Positions 48,424-58,023 are shown, counted from the stretch's first letter. The stretch: DNA of 64,000 nt from Paenacidovorax monticola (GCF_014489595.1 NZ_CP060790.1:3906001-3970000), one strand, 5' to 3'. Numbers and translations are program-made. Notes: a model not told the origin generated them from the sequence alone.

Positions 48424-49140
48424 CTAGTGCGCGCGCATCTTGGCGCGTAGCCGTGCGATCGACTGGCTGTGCAGCTGGCAGACCCGCGATTCGGTCACGC
48501 CCAGCACGGCTGCGATCTCCTTGAGGTTCATGTCGTGCTCGTAGTACATGCCCATGATGTGCTGCTCGCGCTCGGGCAGGCTCTGGATGGCTGCCACCAG
48601 CGAGGCGCGCAGGCGCTGGTCGCGCAGGAGCGCCAGCGGGTCGGCATTGCCGTCGGCCACGTGGCGTTCGAGAAAGCCCTCTTCCTCGTCCTGGCCGTGG
48701 GTCATGTCTTCCAGGTACACCAGTTGCGTGCCGCGCACCTTGCCCAGCAGGCTTTGGTATTCGGAGAGTTCCATGCCCAGTTCCTCGGCGATCTCGGATT
48801 CGAGCGGGCTGCGGCCCAGCCGGTGTTCCAGCCGGTGCACGGCCTGCTCGATCTCTTTCTGGCTCTTGCGTGAGCTGCGGCTCATCCAGTCGCCCTCGCG
48901 CAGTTCGTCGAGCATGGCTCCCCGGATGCGCTGGGTGGCGAAGGTCTCGAACTGCACTCCCTGCGCCGCCTCGTAGCGCGACAGGGCCTCGGCCAGGCCG
49001 ATCATGCCCACCTGGATCAGGTCGTCCAGTTCCACGTTGGGCGGCAGCTTGGCGATCATGTGGTGCGCGATGCGCCGCACCAGCGGAACATGCTGGCGAA
49101 TCATCGCATCACGGTCGAGCTGGCCTTTGGCGGTGTACAT
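48424..49140 (-). CDS. fliA: Flagellar sigma factor FliA (sigma-28)
   Basis: 238 residues with region 2 (DLIQVGMIGLAEALSRYEAA, then FETFATQRIRGAMLDELREG), region 3 (SRSSRKSQKEIEQAVHRLE) and region 4 (LKEIAAVLGVTESRVCQLHS) all intact. It directs RNA polymerase to late flagellar promoters, three of which are recognised in this window. The ATG at 49140 is preferred over a GTG one codon earlier. A MITE-like element starts seven bases upstream of the start codon. Confidence 0.96.
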   Translation of the reverse strand: MYTAKGQLDRDAMIRQHVPLVRRIAHHMIAKLPPNVELDDLIQVGMIGLAEALSRYEAAQGVQFETFATQRIRGAMLDELREGDWMSRSSRKSQKEIEQAVHRLEHRLGRSPLESEIAEELGMELSEYQSLLGKVRGTQLVYLEDMTHGQDEEEGFLERHVADGNADPLALLRDQRLRASLVAAIQSLPEREQHIMGMYYEHDMNLKEIAAVLGVTESRVCQLHSQSIARLRAKMRAH

Positions 49141-49146
49141 CACGGA

Positions 49147-49415
49147 TAGAGCGTCTTATGCACTTTTACGTGCCCGCGAAAGCCGGGGAAAGGCCCGGCA
49201 ACTAGGCGCAGGACGCGCTACGGTATCAATACCGTCAGCGGCCTGCAACAACGTGGCCGGGCCTTTCCCCGGCTTTCCCGAAGGGTTGGCTCTGTGGCCG
49301 GGCGCTCGCGGCGTTGCAGCGCTTGCCAAGGCGACAGCCTTGGCTGCGCTCTGCGCCTTGCGATCACCGGGCCACTGGGCCAACGCGGGTACGTAAAAGT
49401 GCATAAGACGCTCTA
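49147..49415. mobile_element. MITE-like element with 32-bp terminal inverted repeats
   Basis: 269 bases between flhG and fliA. The terminal repeats at 49147-49178 and 49384-49415 match at 31 of 32 positions (TAGAGCGTCTTATGCACTTT start). Both ends show TA, as for TA target duplications made by IS630/Tc1-type transposases. Inside are a perfect 21-bp inverted repeat (49179-49199 with 49256-49276) enclosing a GGTATcaATACC hairpin, and a looser palindrome near 49300-49380. No coding capacity is seen. It probably moved by a transposase from elsewhere. Confidence 0.8.
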
Positions 49416-50207
49416 ATGGCTCCGAACAAAATGCGCGGGGGCCGCAGTGGCGCCAGGATACAACGGCAGGACCGTCGCGTCGGCGATGGTGCCCGCGTTC
49501 TCCAGCAGTTGCAAGGCCAGGCGCTGCAGGTCCTGGGGGTTTTCGGCGTCCACCACGAGGCTGAGCGGCGCGAGGCCCAGATGCTCCTCGGCGCAGCGCT
49601 GCAGGGTGGCAATCTGGGCCCGGGCCCGCCGGGCCTGGGTGGATTCGCGGCCGCGCGCAATGGCGGCCACGAGGCAGGGCAGCCCCGCGTGCAGCGCCAG
49701 GTGCTTGATCTGCAGATAGGTCTGCTGGGTGCCGGTGGTGCCGGGCGCCGCCATCACCAGGGGCAGCGTGCCGTGCGCGGGCAGCAGCGGGGCGAGCCAT
49801 TCCGCAGGGGCGTGCAGCACGGCCAGGGCGTAGGCGCGGAAGTGCGGGTGCAGCGTGGCCAGGGGCGCGGGCACGCCGGCCTCCGCCTGGGCCGCGAGCC
49901 GCCGCAGGCCCAGGGCCGCCGGCAGCACGGCGAGCGACGAGGTGCCGCTGTGCCAGTCCGGTCCCGGGGCTTCGTCCCAGGGCTCCTGGCTCAGCAACTG
50001 CTCCAGACCGGGGGCGGCATCGGTCTCCGGGGTGCTGCCATCCAGCACCACCACGGGGTAGCCCAGCCGCTGCAGGTGGGCGCAGATCTGCCACAGCGTT
50101 TCCAGGCCCAGCGCGCTGGGCACGCTGGCTACGGCGGCCAGGCGCAGTTCGGTGCTGGGCGCGTCGTGCAGCAGGCTGGCGCCCTGGTGCTGTCCCCGGT
50201 CAAGCAT
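49413..50207 (-). CDS. flhG: FlhG/FleN-position protein lacking a Walker A motif
   Basis: 264 residues in the flhG position after flhF, overlapping it by eight bases. The MinD/ParA-like layout is faint (LRLAAVASVPSALGLETLWQ, then ICAHLQRLGYPVVVLDGSTP). The expected P-loop GKGGVGKT is absent, so ATP binding of the usual kind is unlikely. The C-terminal part carries SLVVDAENPQDLQRLALQLL. The last codons end at the edge of the MITE, which supplies the TAG stop, so the original C-terminus may have been altered. The symbol is given from position and is tentative. Confidence 0.6.
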   Translation of the reverse strand: MLDRGQHQGASLLHDAPSTELRLAAVASVPSALGLETLWQICAHLQRLGYPVVVLDGSTPETDAAPGLEQLLSQEPWDEAPGPDWHSGTSSLAVLPAALGLRRLAAQAEAGVPAPLATLHPHFRAYALAVLHAPAEWLAPLLPAHGTLPLVMAAPGTTGTQQTYLQIKHLALHAGLPCLVAAIARGRESTQARRARAQIATLQRCAEEHLGLAPLSLVVDAENPQDLQRLALQLLENAGTIADATVLPLYPGATAAPAHFVRSH

Positions 50208-51723
50208 GGCTCAGTCCCCGGCTGTGGGCCGAGTCGGAGCCCTGCGAGAAGAAGAAATTCAGGTCCACGGCCTTGGGGTCGAAGGCCGACTTGGCGGGCG
50301 CGCGCATCGAGTGCGTGATGAGCTGGTGCGCGTCGGCGCTCTCCCAGTCCTCGGGCACGCGCTGGCCGTTGGTCACGCCGCGCAGCAGGGTCTGGTGGCG
50401 GATCAGGGCGTCGATGGCGGGGCCGAGCTTCACGGCTTCGTCCACCTTGGAGAGGATGGCCTGCTGGGGGCCTTCGGTCTTGAAGGCTCCGAGCACGTCG
50501 TCCAGCGTGTCGCCGTGGCAGCCAGCGTTGAGCACCAGCAGGCGTTGCACGCCGGGCAGGTCCAGCACGTCGAGCATGTCGCGCTTGCGCGGGTCGCGCG
50601 GCGCCACGCCGGTGGTGTCGATGAGCACCATCTTCTTGCCGCCCAGCAGGCCCAGCAGGTCCTGCAGCGCGGCGCGGTCGTGCGCCAGGTGGGCCACGAT
50701 GCCCAGCATGCGGCCGAAGCTGCGCAGTTGCTCATGGGCGCCCACGCGGTAGGTGTCCAGCGTGATGAGGCCCACGCTGCCCGGGCCGTGCAGCCGAGCG
50801 CACAGCGCGGCGAGCTTGGCCGTGGTGGTGGTCTTGCCCACGCCGGTCGCGCCGACCAGGGCGAAGATGCCGCCTTCCTCGTACAGGGGGCGTGCCTGCG
50901 CGTCGGTCTTGAGGTTGCGTTCGAGCACGTCCATGAGCCAGCGCACGGCCTCGGCGGCCGAGAGTTCCTCAGGCATGCGCTCGAGCACGGCGCGCGCCAG
51001 CGCGGGCGAATAGCCGGCGCGGATCAGCTTGAGCATGAGGTTGGAGTGGATCGGGTTCTGCCGCGCCTGGCCCAGCCAGGCGAGGGTGTTGAAGCGGTCC
51101 TCGATCAGCTCCTTCATGGCCTGCAGCTCGTTCATCAGGCCCTGCTGGTTGATGGCGGGGGCTGCGGGCTCGGCGCGGCGGCGCGGTTCGGGCGGCAGGT
51201 CCATCGGGATGCTGCGCAGCGGGTTGTGGCGCGGCACGGCCGGCGCGCTGGCCTGCAGCGGGGCGCGCTCGGGCAGGGGGGCTGGCTCGCGCTCGCGCTG
51301 CGGCGCGAAGGTGCTGCTGGGCTGGAAGGCGGGGGCGGGCGCAGCGGCGGGCTGCGACGGGCTGCCTCCGGTGAGGGCCTCGTGGCGGCGGCGCAGCATG
51401 CGCTCGCGCACGTAGTCCTGGAACGACAGCGTGCTCATGGCCAGTTGTTCGGTGTCTGCCTCCACGGTGCGGCGCGCGGCGGGCTGGGGCATGGGGGCGC
51501 GGCGCGGTGCCTCGGCAGCGCGGGCCTGGATGGCCGACTGCAGCGGTGCGCTGGTGGTGCCGCCCTGGTCCAGCGTGGAGAGCGTGTCCTCCGCCGTGGC
51601 CACCACCTCGACGCCATTGGCCGTGGGGCGGTTGGACAGGATCAAGGTGCCTTCGCCGAAGGCCATGCGTGCCTTGGCCAGGGCCTCACGCGACGTGGCG
51701 GCGTGGAAGCGTTTGATGTTCAT
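50200..51723 (-). CDS. flhF: Flagellar biosynthesis GTPase FlhF
   Basis: 507 residues. The N-terminal basic/Pro-rich B domain (residues about 1-190) precedes the N and G domains of SRP-type GTPases. The P-loop GATGVGKTTTTAKLAAL is at 291, followed by LITLDTYRVGAHEQLR, LIDTTGVAPRD (the usual DTAG reads DTTG) and a QAILSKVDEAVKLG segment standing for the TKxD specificity motif. FlhF recruits early flagellar parts to the pole. It overlaps flhA by four bases. Confidence 0.95.
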   Translation of the reverse strand: MNIKRFHAATSREALAKARMAFGEGTLILSNRPTANGVEVVATAEDTLSTLDQGGTTSAPLQSAIQARAAEAPRRAPMPQPAARRTVEADTEQLAMSTLSFQDYVRERMLRRRHEALTGGSPSQPAAAPAPAFQPSSTFAPQREREPAPLPERAPLQASAPAVPRHNPLRSIPMDLPPEPRRRAEPAAPAINQQGLMNELQAMKELIEDRFNTLAWLGQARQNPIHSNLMLKLIRAGYSPALARAVLERMPEELSAAEAVRWLMDVLERNLKTDAQARPLYEEGGIFALVGATGVGKTTTTAKLAALCARLHGPGSVGLITLDTYRVGAHEQLRSFGRMLGIVAHLAHDRAALQDLLGLLGGKKMVLIDTTGVAPRDPRKRDMLDVLDLPGVQRLLVLNAGCHGDTLDDVLGAFKTEGPQQAILSKVDEAVKLGPAIDALIRHQTLLRGVTNGQRVPEDWESADAHQLITHSMRAPAKSAFDPKAVDLNFFFSQGSDSAHSRGLSHA

Positions 51724-53801
51724 GCTGCTGCACCTTTAAGGATGGGGCCGATTCGGATGGTGTGGGTCTCAGGGATCTCGCTGTGCGCGAGCACCTGCAG
51801 CCGCGGCGCGACGCGGCGCACCAGGCGGGAGATGGAGTTGCGGATGGCGTCGGGCACCAGCAGGCAGGCGGGCATGCCCATCTCTTCCTGCTTCAGGGCG
51901 ACCTCGGCGGCCTTCTGGGTGAGCAGGTCGGCCACGCCAGGATCGAGCGAGGGAGCGGCGGCGTTGCCCAGTGCCTGCACTAGCAGGCGCTCCAGGCCCG
52001 GCTCGATGGCGATGACGTTGAGCTCGCGCGTCGGGCCGTAGATCTGCTGCACGATGGCCGGCGAGAGCGCGATGCGCACGCGGCGTGCCAGCTCCACCGG
52101 GTCGCCGACGGTGCCGGCGTGCTCGGCCAGCGTCTCGATGATGGTGCGGATGTCGCGGATGTGCACAGACTCGTCCAGCAGCAGCTGCAGGACTTTCTGG
52201 AACGTTGCGATGGACACCATTTTGGGAACCACTTCCTCGATGAGCTTGGGGGCCAGCTTGGACACATGCTCCACGAGTTGTTGCGTCTCGGTGCGAGACA
52301 GGAGCTTGGCGGCTTGCACTTGCATCAAGTGTGACAAATGGGTCGCCATCACGGTCTCGGAATCAACCACGGTGAAACCGGCCATTTGCGCCGCTTCGCG
52401 CTGCGCGCCGTCGATCCAGTGCGCGGGCAGGCCGAACGCCGGGTCGGTGGTGGGGGTGCCGATCAGCGGCGTGGTGATGCCGCCCGGGTTGATCGCGAGG
52501 AACATGCCCGGGTGGGCTTCGCCTTCGCCGACCACCACGCCGCGCAGCGTGATGCGGTAGGCGCTGGGCTTGAGTTCCAGGTTGTCGCGCACGTGCACGG
52601 CGGGCGGCAGGAATCCCACCTCCTGCGCGAACTTGCGGCGCACGCCCTTGATGCGCGTGAGCAGGTCGCCCTGGCGGTTCTTGTCCACCAGCGTGATGAG
52701 ACGGTAGCCGAGCTCCAGGCCCAGCAGGTCCACGGGCTGCAGGTCGTCCCAGCTGGCCTCGCCGTCGCCTGCGGGAGCCGGCGGCGCCTCGGGCTCCACG
52801 GGCGCGTTCTGGCGCTGCATCAGCAGCCATGCGGCATAGCCGATGGCGCTGCCCATCACGAGGAACACCGCATGGGGCATGCCCGGGATGAGGCCCAGCA
52901 GGATCAGGATGGCGGCGGTGACGCCCAGCACGCGCGGCGACATGAAGAGCTGGCGCACGATCTGCCCGCCCATGTCCTGCTCCTTGCCCACGCGCGAAAT
53001 CACCATGGCCGCGGCCACCGAAATCAGCAGGCCGGGGATCTGTGCCACCAGCGCATCGCCCACGGCCAGCAGGATGTAGCTGTCGGCGGCCTGGCCGGCC
53101 GACAGGCCGTGCTGGGCCATGCCGATGGCGAAGCCGCCCACGATGTTGATGAGCAGGATCAGGATGCCGGCGATGGCGTCGCCGCGCACGAACTTGCTCG
53201 CGCCGTCCATGGAGCCGAAGAAGTTGGCCTCCTCTTGCACCTCGGCGCGGCGGCGCTTGGCTTCGGTCTCGTTGATGAGGCCGGCGTTTAGGTCGGCGTC
53301 CACCGCCATCTGCTTGCCGGGCATGGCGTCCAGCGTGAAGCGGGCCGACACTTCGGCGATGCGCTCGGCGCCCTTGGTCACCACCACGAAGTTGATGACC
53401 ACCAGGATCGCGAACACGATCAGGCCCACGGCAAAGTTGCCGCCGATCAGGAAGTGGCCGAAGGCCTCGATCACCGCACCAGCGGCTCCCGGGCCCGTGT
53501 GGCCTTCGAGCAGCACCACGCGCGTGGAGGCTACGTTGAGCGACAGGCGCATCAGCGTGGTGAGCAGCAGCACCGAGGGGAAGGCCGCGAAGTCGAGCGG
53601 CTTGATCATGTAGGCCGCCACCATCATCACCATCAGCGCCACGGCGATGTTGAGCGTGAAGAAGGTGTCCAGCAGCCAGGCCGGAATGGGCAGCACCATC
53701 AGTGCGAGGATGGCCACCACCAGCAAGGGGGCCGACATGCCCTGGAGCATGGAGGCTTGGCCGCCGGCCCATTGCCGCACGGAGTTCAGGGAGGTCATCA
53801 T
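51720..53801 (-). CDS. flhA: Flagellar export gate protein FlhA
   Basis: 693 residues: about eight membrane segments in the first 320 residues, the conserved FHIPEP-like cytoplasmic loop (SARFTLDAMPGKQMAVDADL, then NAGLINETEAKRRRAEVQEE) and a large C-terminal cytosolic domain (HLSHLMQVQAAKLLSRTETQ). It forms the nonameric ring of the type III export gate. It overlaps flhB and flhF by four bases each. Confidence 0.97.
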   Translation of the reverse strand: MMTSLNSVRQWAGGQASMLQGMSAPLLVVAILALMVLPIPAWLLDTFFTLNIAVALMVMMVAAYMIKPLDFAAFPSVLLLTTLMRLSLNVASTRVVLLEGHTGPGAAGAVIEAFGHFLIGGNFAVGLIVFAILVVINFVVVTKGAERIAEVSARFTLDAMPGKQMAVDADLNAGLINETEAKRRRAEVQEEANFFGSMDGASKFVRGDAIAGILILLINIVGGFAIGMAQHGLSAGQAADSYILLAVGDALVAQIPGLLISVAAAMVISRVGKEQDMGGQIVRQLFMSPRVLGVTAAILILLGLIPGMPHAVFLVMGSAIGYAAWLLMQRQNAPVEPEAPPAPAGDGEASWDDLQPVDLLGLELGYRLITLVDKNRQGDLLTRIKGVRRKFAQEVGFLPPAVHVRDNLELKPSAYRITLRGVVVGEGEAHPGMFLAINPGGITTPLIGTPTTDPAFGLPAHWIDGAQREAAQMAGFTVVDSETVMATHLSHLMQVQAAKLLSRTETQQLVEHVSKLAPKLIEEVVPKMVSIATFQKVLQLLLDESVHIRDIRTIIETLAEHAGTVGDPVELARRVRIALSPAIVQQIYGPTRELNVIAIEPGLERLLVQALGNAAAPSLDPGVADLLTQKAAEVALKQEEMGMPACLLVPDAIRNSISRLVRRVAPRLQVLAHSEIPETHTIRIGPILKGAAA

Positions 53802-54952
53802 GCTGCGCTGCCTTGTTGGGCGGCCCGGTGGTGCGGGTCGAGTTCAGGGGGGACGTAGGGTTCGGCCAGGGCCTCGGGCATGCGCCCCTCGCCGCGCAGG
53901 GCGGCCTTGAGGCGGTACACGTAAGCCAGCACTTGGGCCACGGCGGTGTAGAGCTGGGCGGGGATGGCCTGGTCCAGCTCGGCGTGCGCATACAGCGCCC
54001 GTGCCAGCATGGGCGACTGGAGCACGGGCACGTCGTGGGCGGTGGCCACTTCGCGGATCTTCTGGGCAATGAGGTCGGTGCCCTTGGCGATGACCTGGGG
54101 GGCGCCCATGGTCTTGTCGTCGTAGCGCAGCGCCACGGCATAGTGGGTGGGGTTCATGACCACGAAGTCGGCCTTGGGCACGGCGTTCACGCTGGCGCGG
54201 TCCGCGATCTCGCGCTGGCGCTGGCGGATGCGGCCCTTGATCTGGGGGTTGCCGTCGGACTCCTTGTGCTCCTGCTTCACTTCCTCGTGCGACATCTTGA
54301 GGCGCGACTTGAAGAAAAAGGCCTGCAGCGGTACGTCTGCGATGGCGGCCAGGAAGACCACGAGCAGCAGCAGGCCCATGCCGGCCGTGAGCCAGTCGGC
54401 CACGTGGCGGATGGCCAGGGCCGAAGGCTGGAGCACCACCTGCACGACCTGCTCGATGCCGTGGCTGAAGTATTTCCAGGCCACCACGGTGAGCACGGCC
54501 GTCATGAGCACCATCTTGGCCACGTTGGCCATCTGCTGCTTGGAGAACAGGTTGGCGAAGCCCGAGAGGGGGTTGAGCCTATTGAACTGGGGGGCGACGG
54601 GCTTGAGGCTGAAGATCCAGCCGCCCGCCGCCACGGCGCTGACCACGGCGGCGCCACAGGTCAGCACCGCGAAGAGCACGCTGGCCAGCAGGCCCACGAC
54701 CACCATGTCCTGCAGGCGCGTGAGCATGGAGTGGGGGGCCGACACGGCGGCGGCGTTGAAGCTCAGCTGCTGGCCCAGGGCGAACTGCAGCCGCTCCATG
54801 AGCGGCCGGGCCAGCACCAGCATGGTCAGCGCACCCATGCCCAGAATGGCCAGGTGGGAGAGATCCCGCGAGCGCGCCGTCTGGCCGTCCTCGCGCGCCT
54901 TCTGCAGCTTGCGCTCGGTCGCGGGAAGGTTCTTGTCTTGGCTGGAGTCCAT
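53798..54952 (-). CDS. flhB: Flagellar export switch protein FlhB
   Basis: 384 residues with four membrane segments and a C-terminal cytosolic domain that contains the self-cleavage motif NPTH (VVMNPTHYAVALRYDD), which switches export from rod/hook to filament substrates. The N-terminus (SSQDKNLPATERKLQKARED) is typical. It overlaps the flhA start by four bases. A hairpin lies in its upstream region. It is transcribed downstream of cheZ. Confidence 0.96.
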   Translation of the reverse strand: MDSSQDKNLPATERKLQKAREDGQTARSRDLSHLAILGMGALTMLVLARPLMERLQFALGQQLSFNAAAVSAPHSMLTRLQDMVVVGLLASVLFAVLTCGAAVVSAVAAGGWIFSLKPVAPQFNRLNPLSGFANLFSKQQMANVAKMVLMTAVLTVVAWKYFSHGIEQVVQVVLQPSALAIRHVADWLTAGMGLLLLVVFLAAIADVPLQAFFFKSRLKMSHEEVKQEHKESDGNPQIKGRIRQRQREIADRASVNAVPKADFVVMNPTHYAVALRYDDKTMGAPQVIAKGTDLIAQKIREVATAHDVPVLQSPMLARALYAHAELDQAIPAQLYTAVAQVLAYVYRLKAALRGEGRMPEALAEPYVPPELDPHHRAAQQGSAA

Positions 54953-55013
54953 GGGGCATGACGAAAGAGGTCATGCCATTGTCGTGAGCGACTCCGGAAT
55001 CTAAAGCCCGAAA

Positions 55014-55033
55014 AGCGCGCCCCTGGGGGCGCT
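55014..55033. terminator. GC-rich hairpin between cheZ and flhB
   Basis: AGCGCgCCCC-tg-GGGGGCGCT in the 101-base gap between the cheZ stop and the flhB start. It is strong but lacks a clear T-run on the minus strand. It could separate motAB-cheYZ from flhBAFG transcription or allow partial read-through. Confidence 0.4.
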
Positions 55034-55053
55034 AATCGGGCGGTGCGGGCGGC

Positions 55054-55680
55054 TCAGAACCCCAGGCTGGCGAGCAGATCGTCCACCTGCGACTGGTTGG
55101 TCACCACGTCGGGGGTGCTGTCCGGGTCCACGACCGGGCCGGCCAGGTGCTCGCGCGGCACCTGCGGCGCCGGGGCGGGAGGCTGGGTGTTGGGCGGCGC
55201 CGTCTGGATGAGCAGCTGCACGAGCTGCTCCTCGATGGTGGCGGCCAGGTTCACCACGCGCGCGATCACCTGCCCCGTCAGGTCGTGGAAGTCCTGGGCC
55301 ATCATGATCTCGGTGAGGTGCACGTCGGCTTCCTTGGTGACGCGCTCCACATCGGTCAGGTAGTTGTAGATCTCGCCCTTGGCCACGGCCGCGACCGGGT
55401 CCTTCACGAGCGAGCTGGTCACGCGCCGGGTTTCGGCGGCGATGTGGTCGTGCTGGGCCTTCGCCTGCTCGACGCGCGTGAGCACCTTCTCGGCGGCCTC
55501 GCCAGTCAGGCGGGCAATGTACGACAGGCGGCTCTGGGCGTCGGGCAGCTCGCCCATGGTCCCGCGCAGCTTGTCGGCGTAGCCCAGCTCGTTGAGCGAA
55601 TCGTGCAGCTGGCGCGTCAGCTGGCCGATCTTGTGGTGTACGTCGCTGGGATCCGAAGGGGACGTCTCCGTGGTATCCAT
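55054..55680 (-). CDS. cheZ: Protein phosphatase CheZ
   Basis: 208 residues, mainly a long helical hairpin. The active-site helix is visible as TEIMMAQDFHDLTGQVIARV, with the catalytic Gln in DLTGQ. The C-terminal CheY-binding peptide is TNQSQVDDLLASLGF, the family end. It dephosphorylates CheY-P and so terminates the chemotactic signal. It follows cheY after four bases. Confidence 0.95.
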   Translation of the reverse strand: MDTTETSPSDPSDVHHKIGQLTRQLHDSLNELGYADKLRGTMGELPDAQSRLSYIARLTGEAAEKVLTRVEQAKAQHDHIAAETRRVTSSLVKDPVAAVAKGEIYNYLTDVERVTKEADVHLTEIMMAQDFHDLTGQVIARVVNLAATIEEQLVQLLIQTAPPNTQPPAPAPQVPREHLAGPVVDPDSTPDVVTNQSQVDDLLASLGF

Positions 55681-55684
55681 GGCG

Positions 55685-56068
55685 TCACAACCCCATTTTC
55701 TTGAGAATCAGCGTGACTTTCTCTTCGAGGGTAGCCTTGGTGAACGGCTTGACGATGTAGCCGGCCGCGCCATTCTGCGCGGCCATCACGATGTCTTCCT
55801 TGCGGGCTTCGGCCGTCACCATCAGCACGGGCAGGTGCTTGAGCTTGTCGTCCTTCTTGATCTCGGAGAGCAGCTGGAAGCCGTTCATGTTGGGCATGTT
55901 GATGTCCGTCACCACGAAATCAAACTTGCTGTTGCGCAGCTTGTGCAGGGCGGCGACGCCATCCTCGGCTTCATCGGCGTCCGTGAAGCCGCTTTCCTTG
56001 AGCAGGTTGCGCACGATGCGCCGCATGGTGGAGAAGTCGTCAACGATCAAGAAACGAAGGTCAGCCAC
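55685..56068 (-). CDS. cheY: Chemotaxis response regulator CheY
   Basis: 127 residues from a GTG start. The phosphorylated Asp is D55 in [12 protein letters not shown]; the acidic pair is D10-D11 in [14 protein letters not shown]; the switch Thr and Lys are in [11 protein letters not shown] and [16 protein letters not shown] single receiver domain with no output domain, as expected for the protein that binds the flagellar switch. It lies 65 bases after motB, with an AT-rich spacer containing GCTATCAAT. Confidence 0.96.
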   Translation of the reverse strand: MADLRFLIVDDFSTMRRIVRNLLKESGFTDADEAEDGVAALHKLRNSKFDFVVTDINMPNMNGFQLLSEIKKDDKLKHLPVLMVTAEARKEDIVMAAQNGAAGYIVKPFTKATLEEKVTLILKKMGL

Positions 56069-56133
56069 GTGGGACCCTTTCGGTCGGTATTTGCTATCAA
56101 TATTCTCATGGTCACCACCGTTGTGACAAGTCG

Positions 56134-57071
56134 TTACGGTTGGGCGCCAGATGGGGGATTGTCCTGCTTTTCAGGGCGCAATTGCGCGGCAGGGACCAAG
56201 GGGGTGTTTTTACCGAGGAGGCGCTCTTCGGCCTCCCGGGTCAGGACCGTGATGGTAATGCGCCGGTTGACGGGGGCGCGCGGGGCCGAGGGCTCCAGCA
56301 GGTCGCTGGCGGCCAGGCCCACCACGCGGGCCAGTTTGTCGTCGGGCATGCCGGCGGCCACGAGTTCGCGGCGCGAGGCGTTGGCCCGGTCGGCGGACAG
56401 CTCCCAGTTGCTGTAGCCCCGGTCGCCATTGCCGTAGGGCGCGGCGTCGGTGTGCCCCGCCAGGCTGATGCGGTTCTCCACCCCGCCCAGGGCGGTGCCG
56501 ATGTCGCGCAGGATGTCGCGCATGTAGGGTTTGACCAGCGCGCTGCCGCTGTCGAACATGGGGCGGTTCTGGTCGTCCACGATCTGGATCTGCAGGCCGT
56601 CGGGCGTCACGTCGATGCGGATCTGGGAGCGGTACTCGTTGAGCTTGGGGTTTTCCGTGATCATCGCATCGATCTTGGCCTGCAGCGCCTTGATGCGTGC
56701 GGCGTCCTGGCGGGCCCGCTCGGCGCGGGCGTTGTCGATGTTCATGCGCCGCTCGGAGTTCTCGTCGGCGTCCGAGCGCCGCACCTGGCCATGCACCTTG
56801 GACAGGTCGTTGCCCCCGCCCGGGATCACGCTGGAACTGTTGCCGGCACCGTCGCCCCCGGCCATGGCCACCTTGAGCGGCGACGAGAAGTAGGCCGCGA
56901 TGCCCTGCAGTTCCCCCTTGGCCGTGGAGCCCAGCAGCCACATGAGCAGGAAGAAGGCCATCATGGCCGTCACGAAGTCGGCGTAGGCGATCTTCCAGGC
57001 GCCGCCATGGGGCGCGTGCCCCCCTTCTTGACGCGCTTGATGATGATGGGCTGGAGTTTCTTCTCGGCCAT
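56134..57071 (-). CDS. motB: Flagellar stator protein MotB (one apparent frameshift)
   Basis: About 312 residues when restored. It has one membrane segment with the proton-carrying Asp D32 in [20 protein letters not shown], and a C-terminal OmpA-like peptidoglycan-binding domain ([20 protein letters not shown], then [19 protein letters not shown]). The start is [16 protein letters not shown] at 57071. The break is at the C6 run 57019-57024; one more G restores [19 protein letters not shown]. It pairs with MotA, which ends 15 bases before. Confidence 0.94.
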
Positions 57072-57086
57072 GGCGTTCCAGCGGGG

Positions 57087-57945
57087 TTACTTCTTGCCCT
57101 TCACGTGGCTCTCCAGCTCGGTGAAGGACGGGCGGTCCGTCGAGAACAGCACCTTGCGACCGAATTCGATGGCCGTGGCCGGGTTGTAGCCCTGCATGCT
57201 GGCGAGCAGGGTGATCTTGATGCACTCCAGCTCCTTGGCCGCGTCCTCCGCCTTCTGCTCCAGCAGGCCCGCCAGGGGCTCGACGGCGCCGTAGGCCAGC
57301 AGAATGCCCAGGAAGGTCCCCACCAGCGCCGAGGCGATCATCCCCCCAGCACCGACGGCGGCTGCCCCACGGAGCCCATGGTGTTCACCACGCCCAGCAC
57401 GGCGGCCACGATACCGAAGGCGGGCAGGGCGCCCGCCAGGCGCGTGAGCGCGGCCACGGGGGCATGGGCCTCCTGGTGGTGGGTCTCGATTTCGCTGTCC
57501 ATGAGCGCCTCGATCTCGTGGGCGTTCAGGTTGCCCGACACCATCATGCGCAGGTAGTCGGTGGTGAATTCGACCACGTGGTGGTCGGTGCCCACGGCGG
57601 GGTATTTGGTGAAGATGGGGGACTCGTGCGGGGCCTCGACATCCTTCTCGATGGCCATGAGGCCCTCCTTGCGGGCCTTCTGGAGGATGTCGTACAGCAT
57701 GGCCATGAGCTCCATGTAACGCGCCTTGGTGTACTTGGAGCCCTTGAAGACCTGGGGCAGCACCGCGAACGTCGCCTTGAGCACCTTCGTCTGATTGGTC
57801 ACGATGAACGAGCCCAGGGCGGCCCCCCGATGGTGATCATTTCGAAGGGCAGGGCCTCCAGCAGAACCTTGATGTTGCCACCATGGGCCACGAACACGCC
57901 GAAGACGCATCCGAAGGTAATGACGTAACCGATGATGACGAACAT
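57087..57945 (-). CDS. motA: Flagellar stator protein MotA (two apparent frameshifts)
   Basis: About 286 residues when restored. It starts MFVIIGYVITFGCVFGVFVA. The frame breaks at the C6 runs 57823-57828 (restored as EMITIGGAALGSFIV) and 57342-57347 (restored as PPSVLGGMIASALVGTF). Four membrane segments and the charged cytoplasmic loop (KGSKYTKARYMELMAMLYDI) are in place. Together with MotB it forms the proton channel that drives rotation. It opens the motAB-cheYZ run. Confidence 0.94.
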
Positions 57946-57996
57946 GCTGGGGCGATGGGGCTGTTAGGGCGGATTGTGTCGGCGGTTGTTATAAAT

Positions 57997-58023
57997 GTAT
58001 CGGATTGCCGTGGCCAAAAATGA
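57997..58023 (-). promoter_or_regulatory. Weak sigma-28-like promoter upstream of motA
   Basis: On the minus strand TCATTTTT-N11-TCCGATAC has exact spacing and matches the sigma-28 consensus at 5 of 8 and 6 of 8 positions. It lies 52 bases before the motA start. Motility operons are usually FliA-dependent, which supports it, but the match is not strong. Confidence 0.4.
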
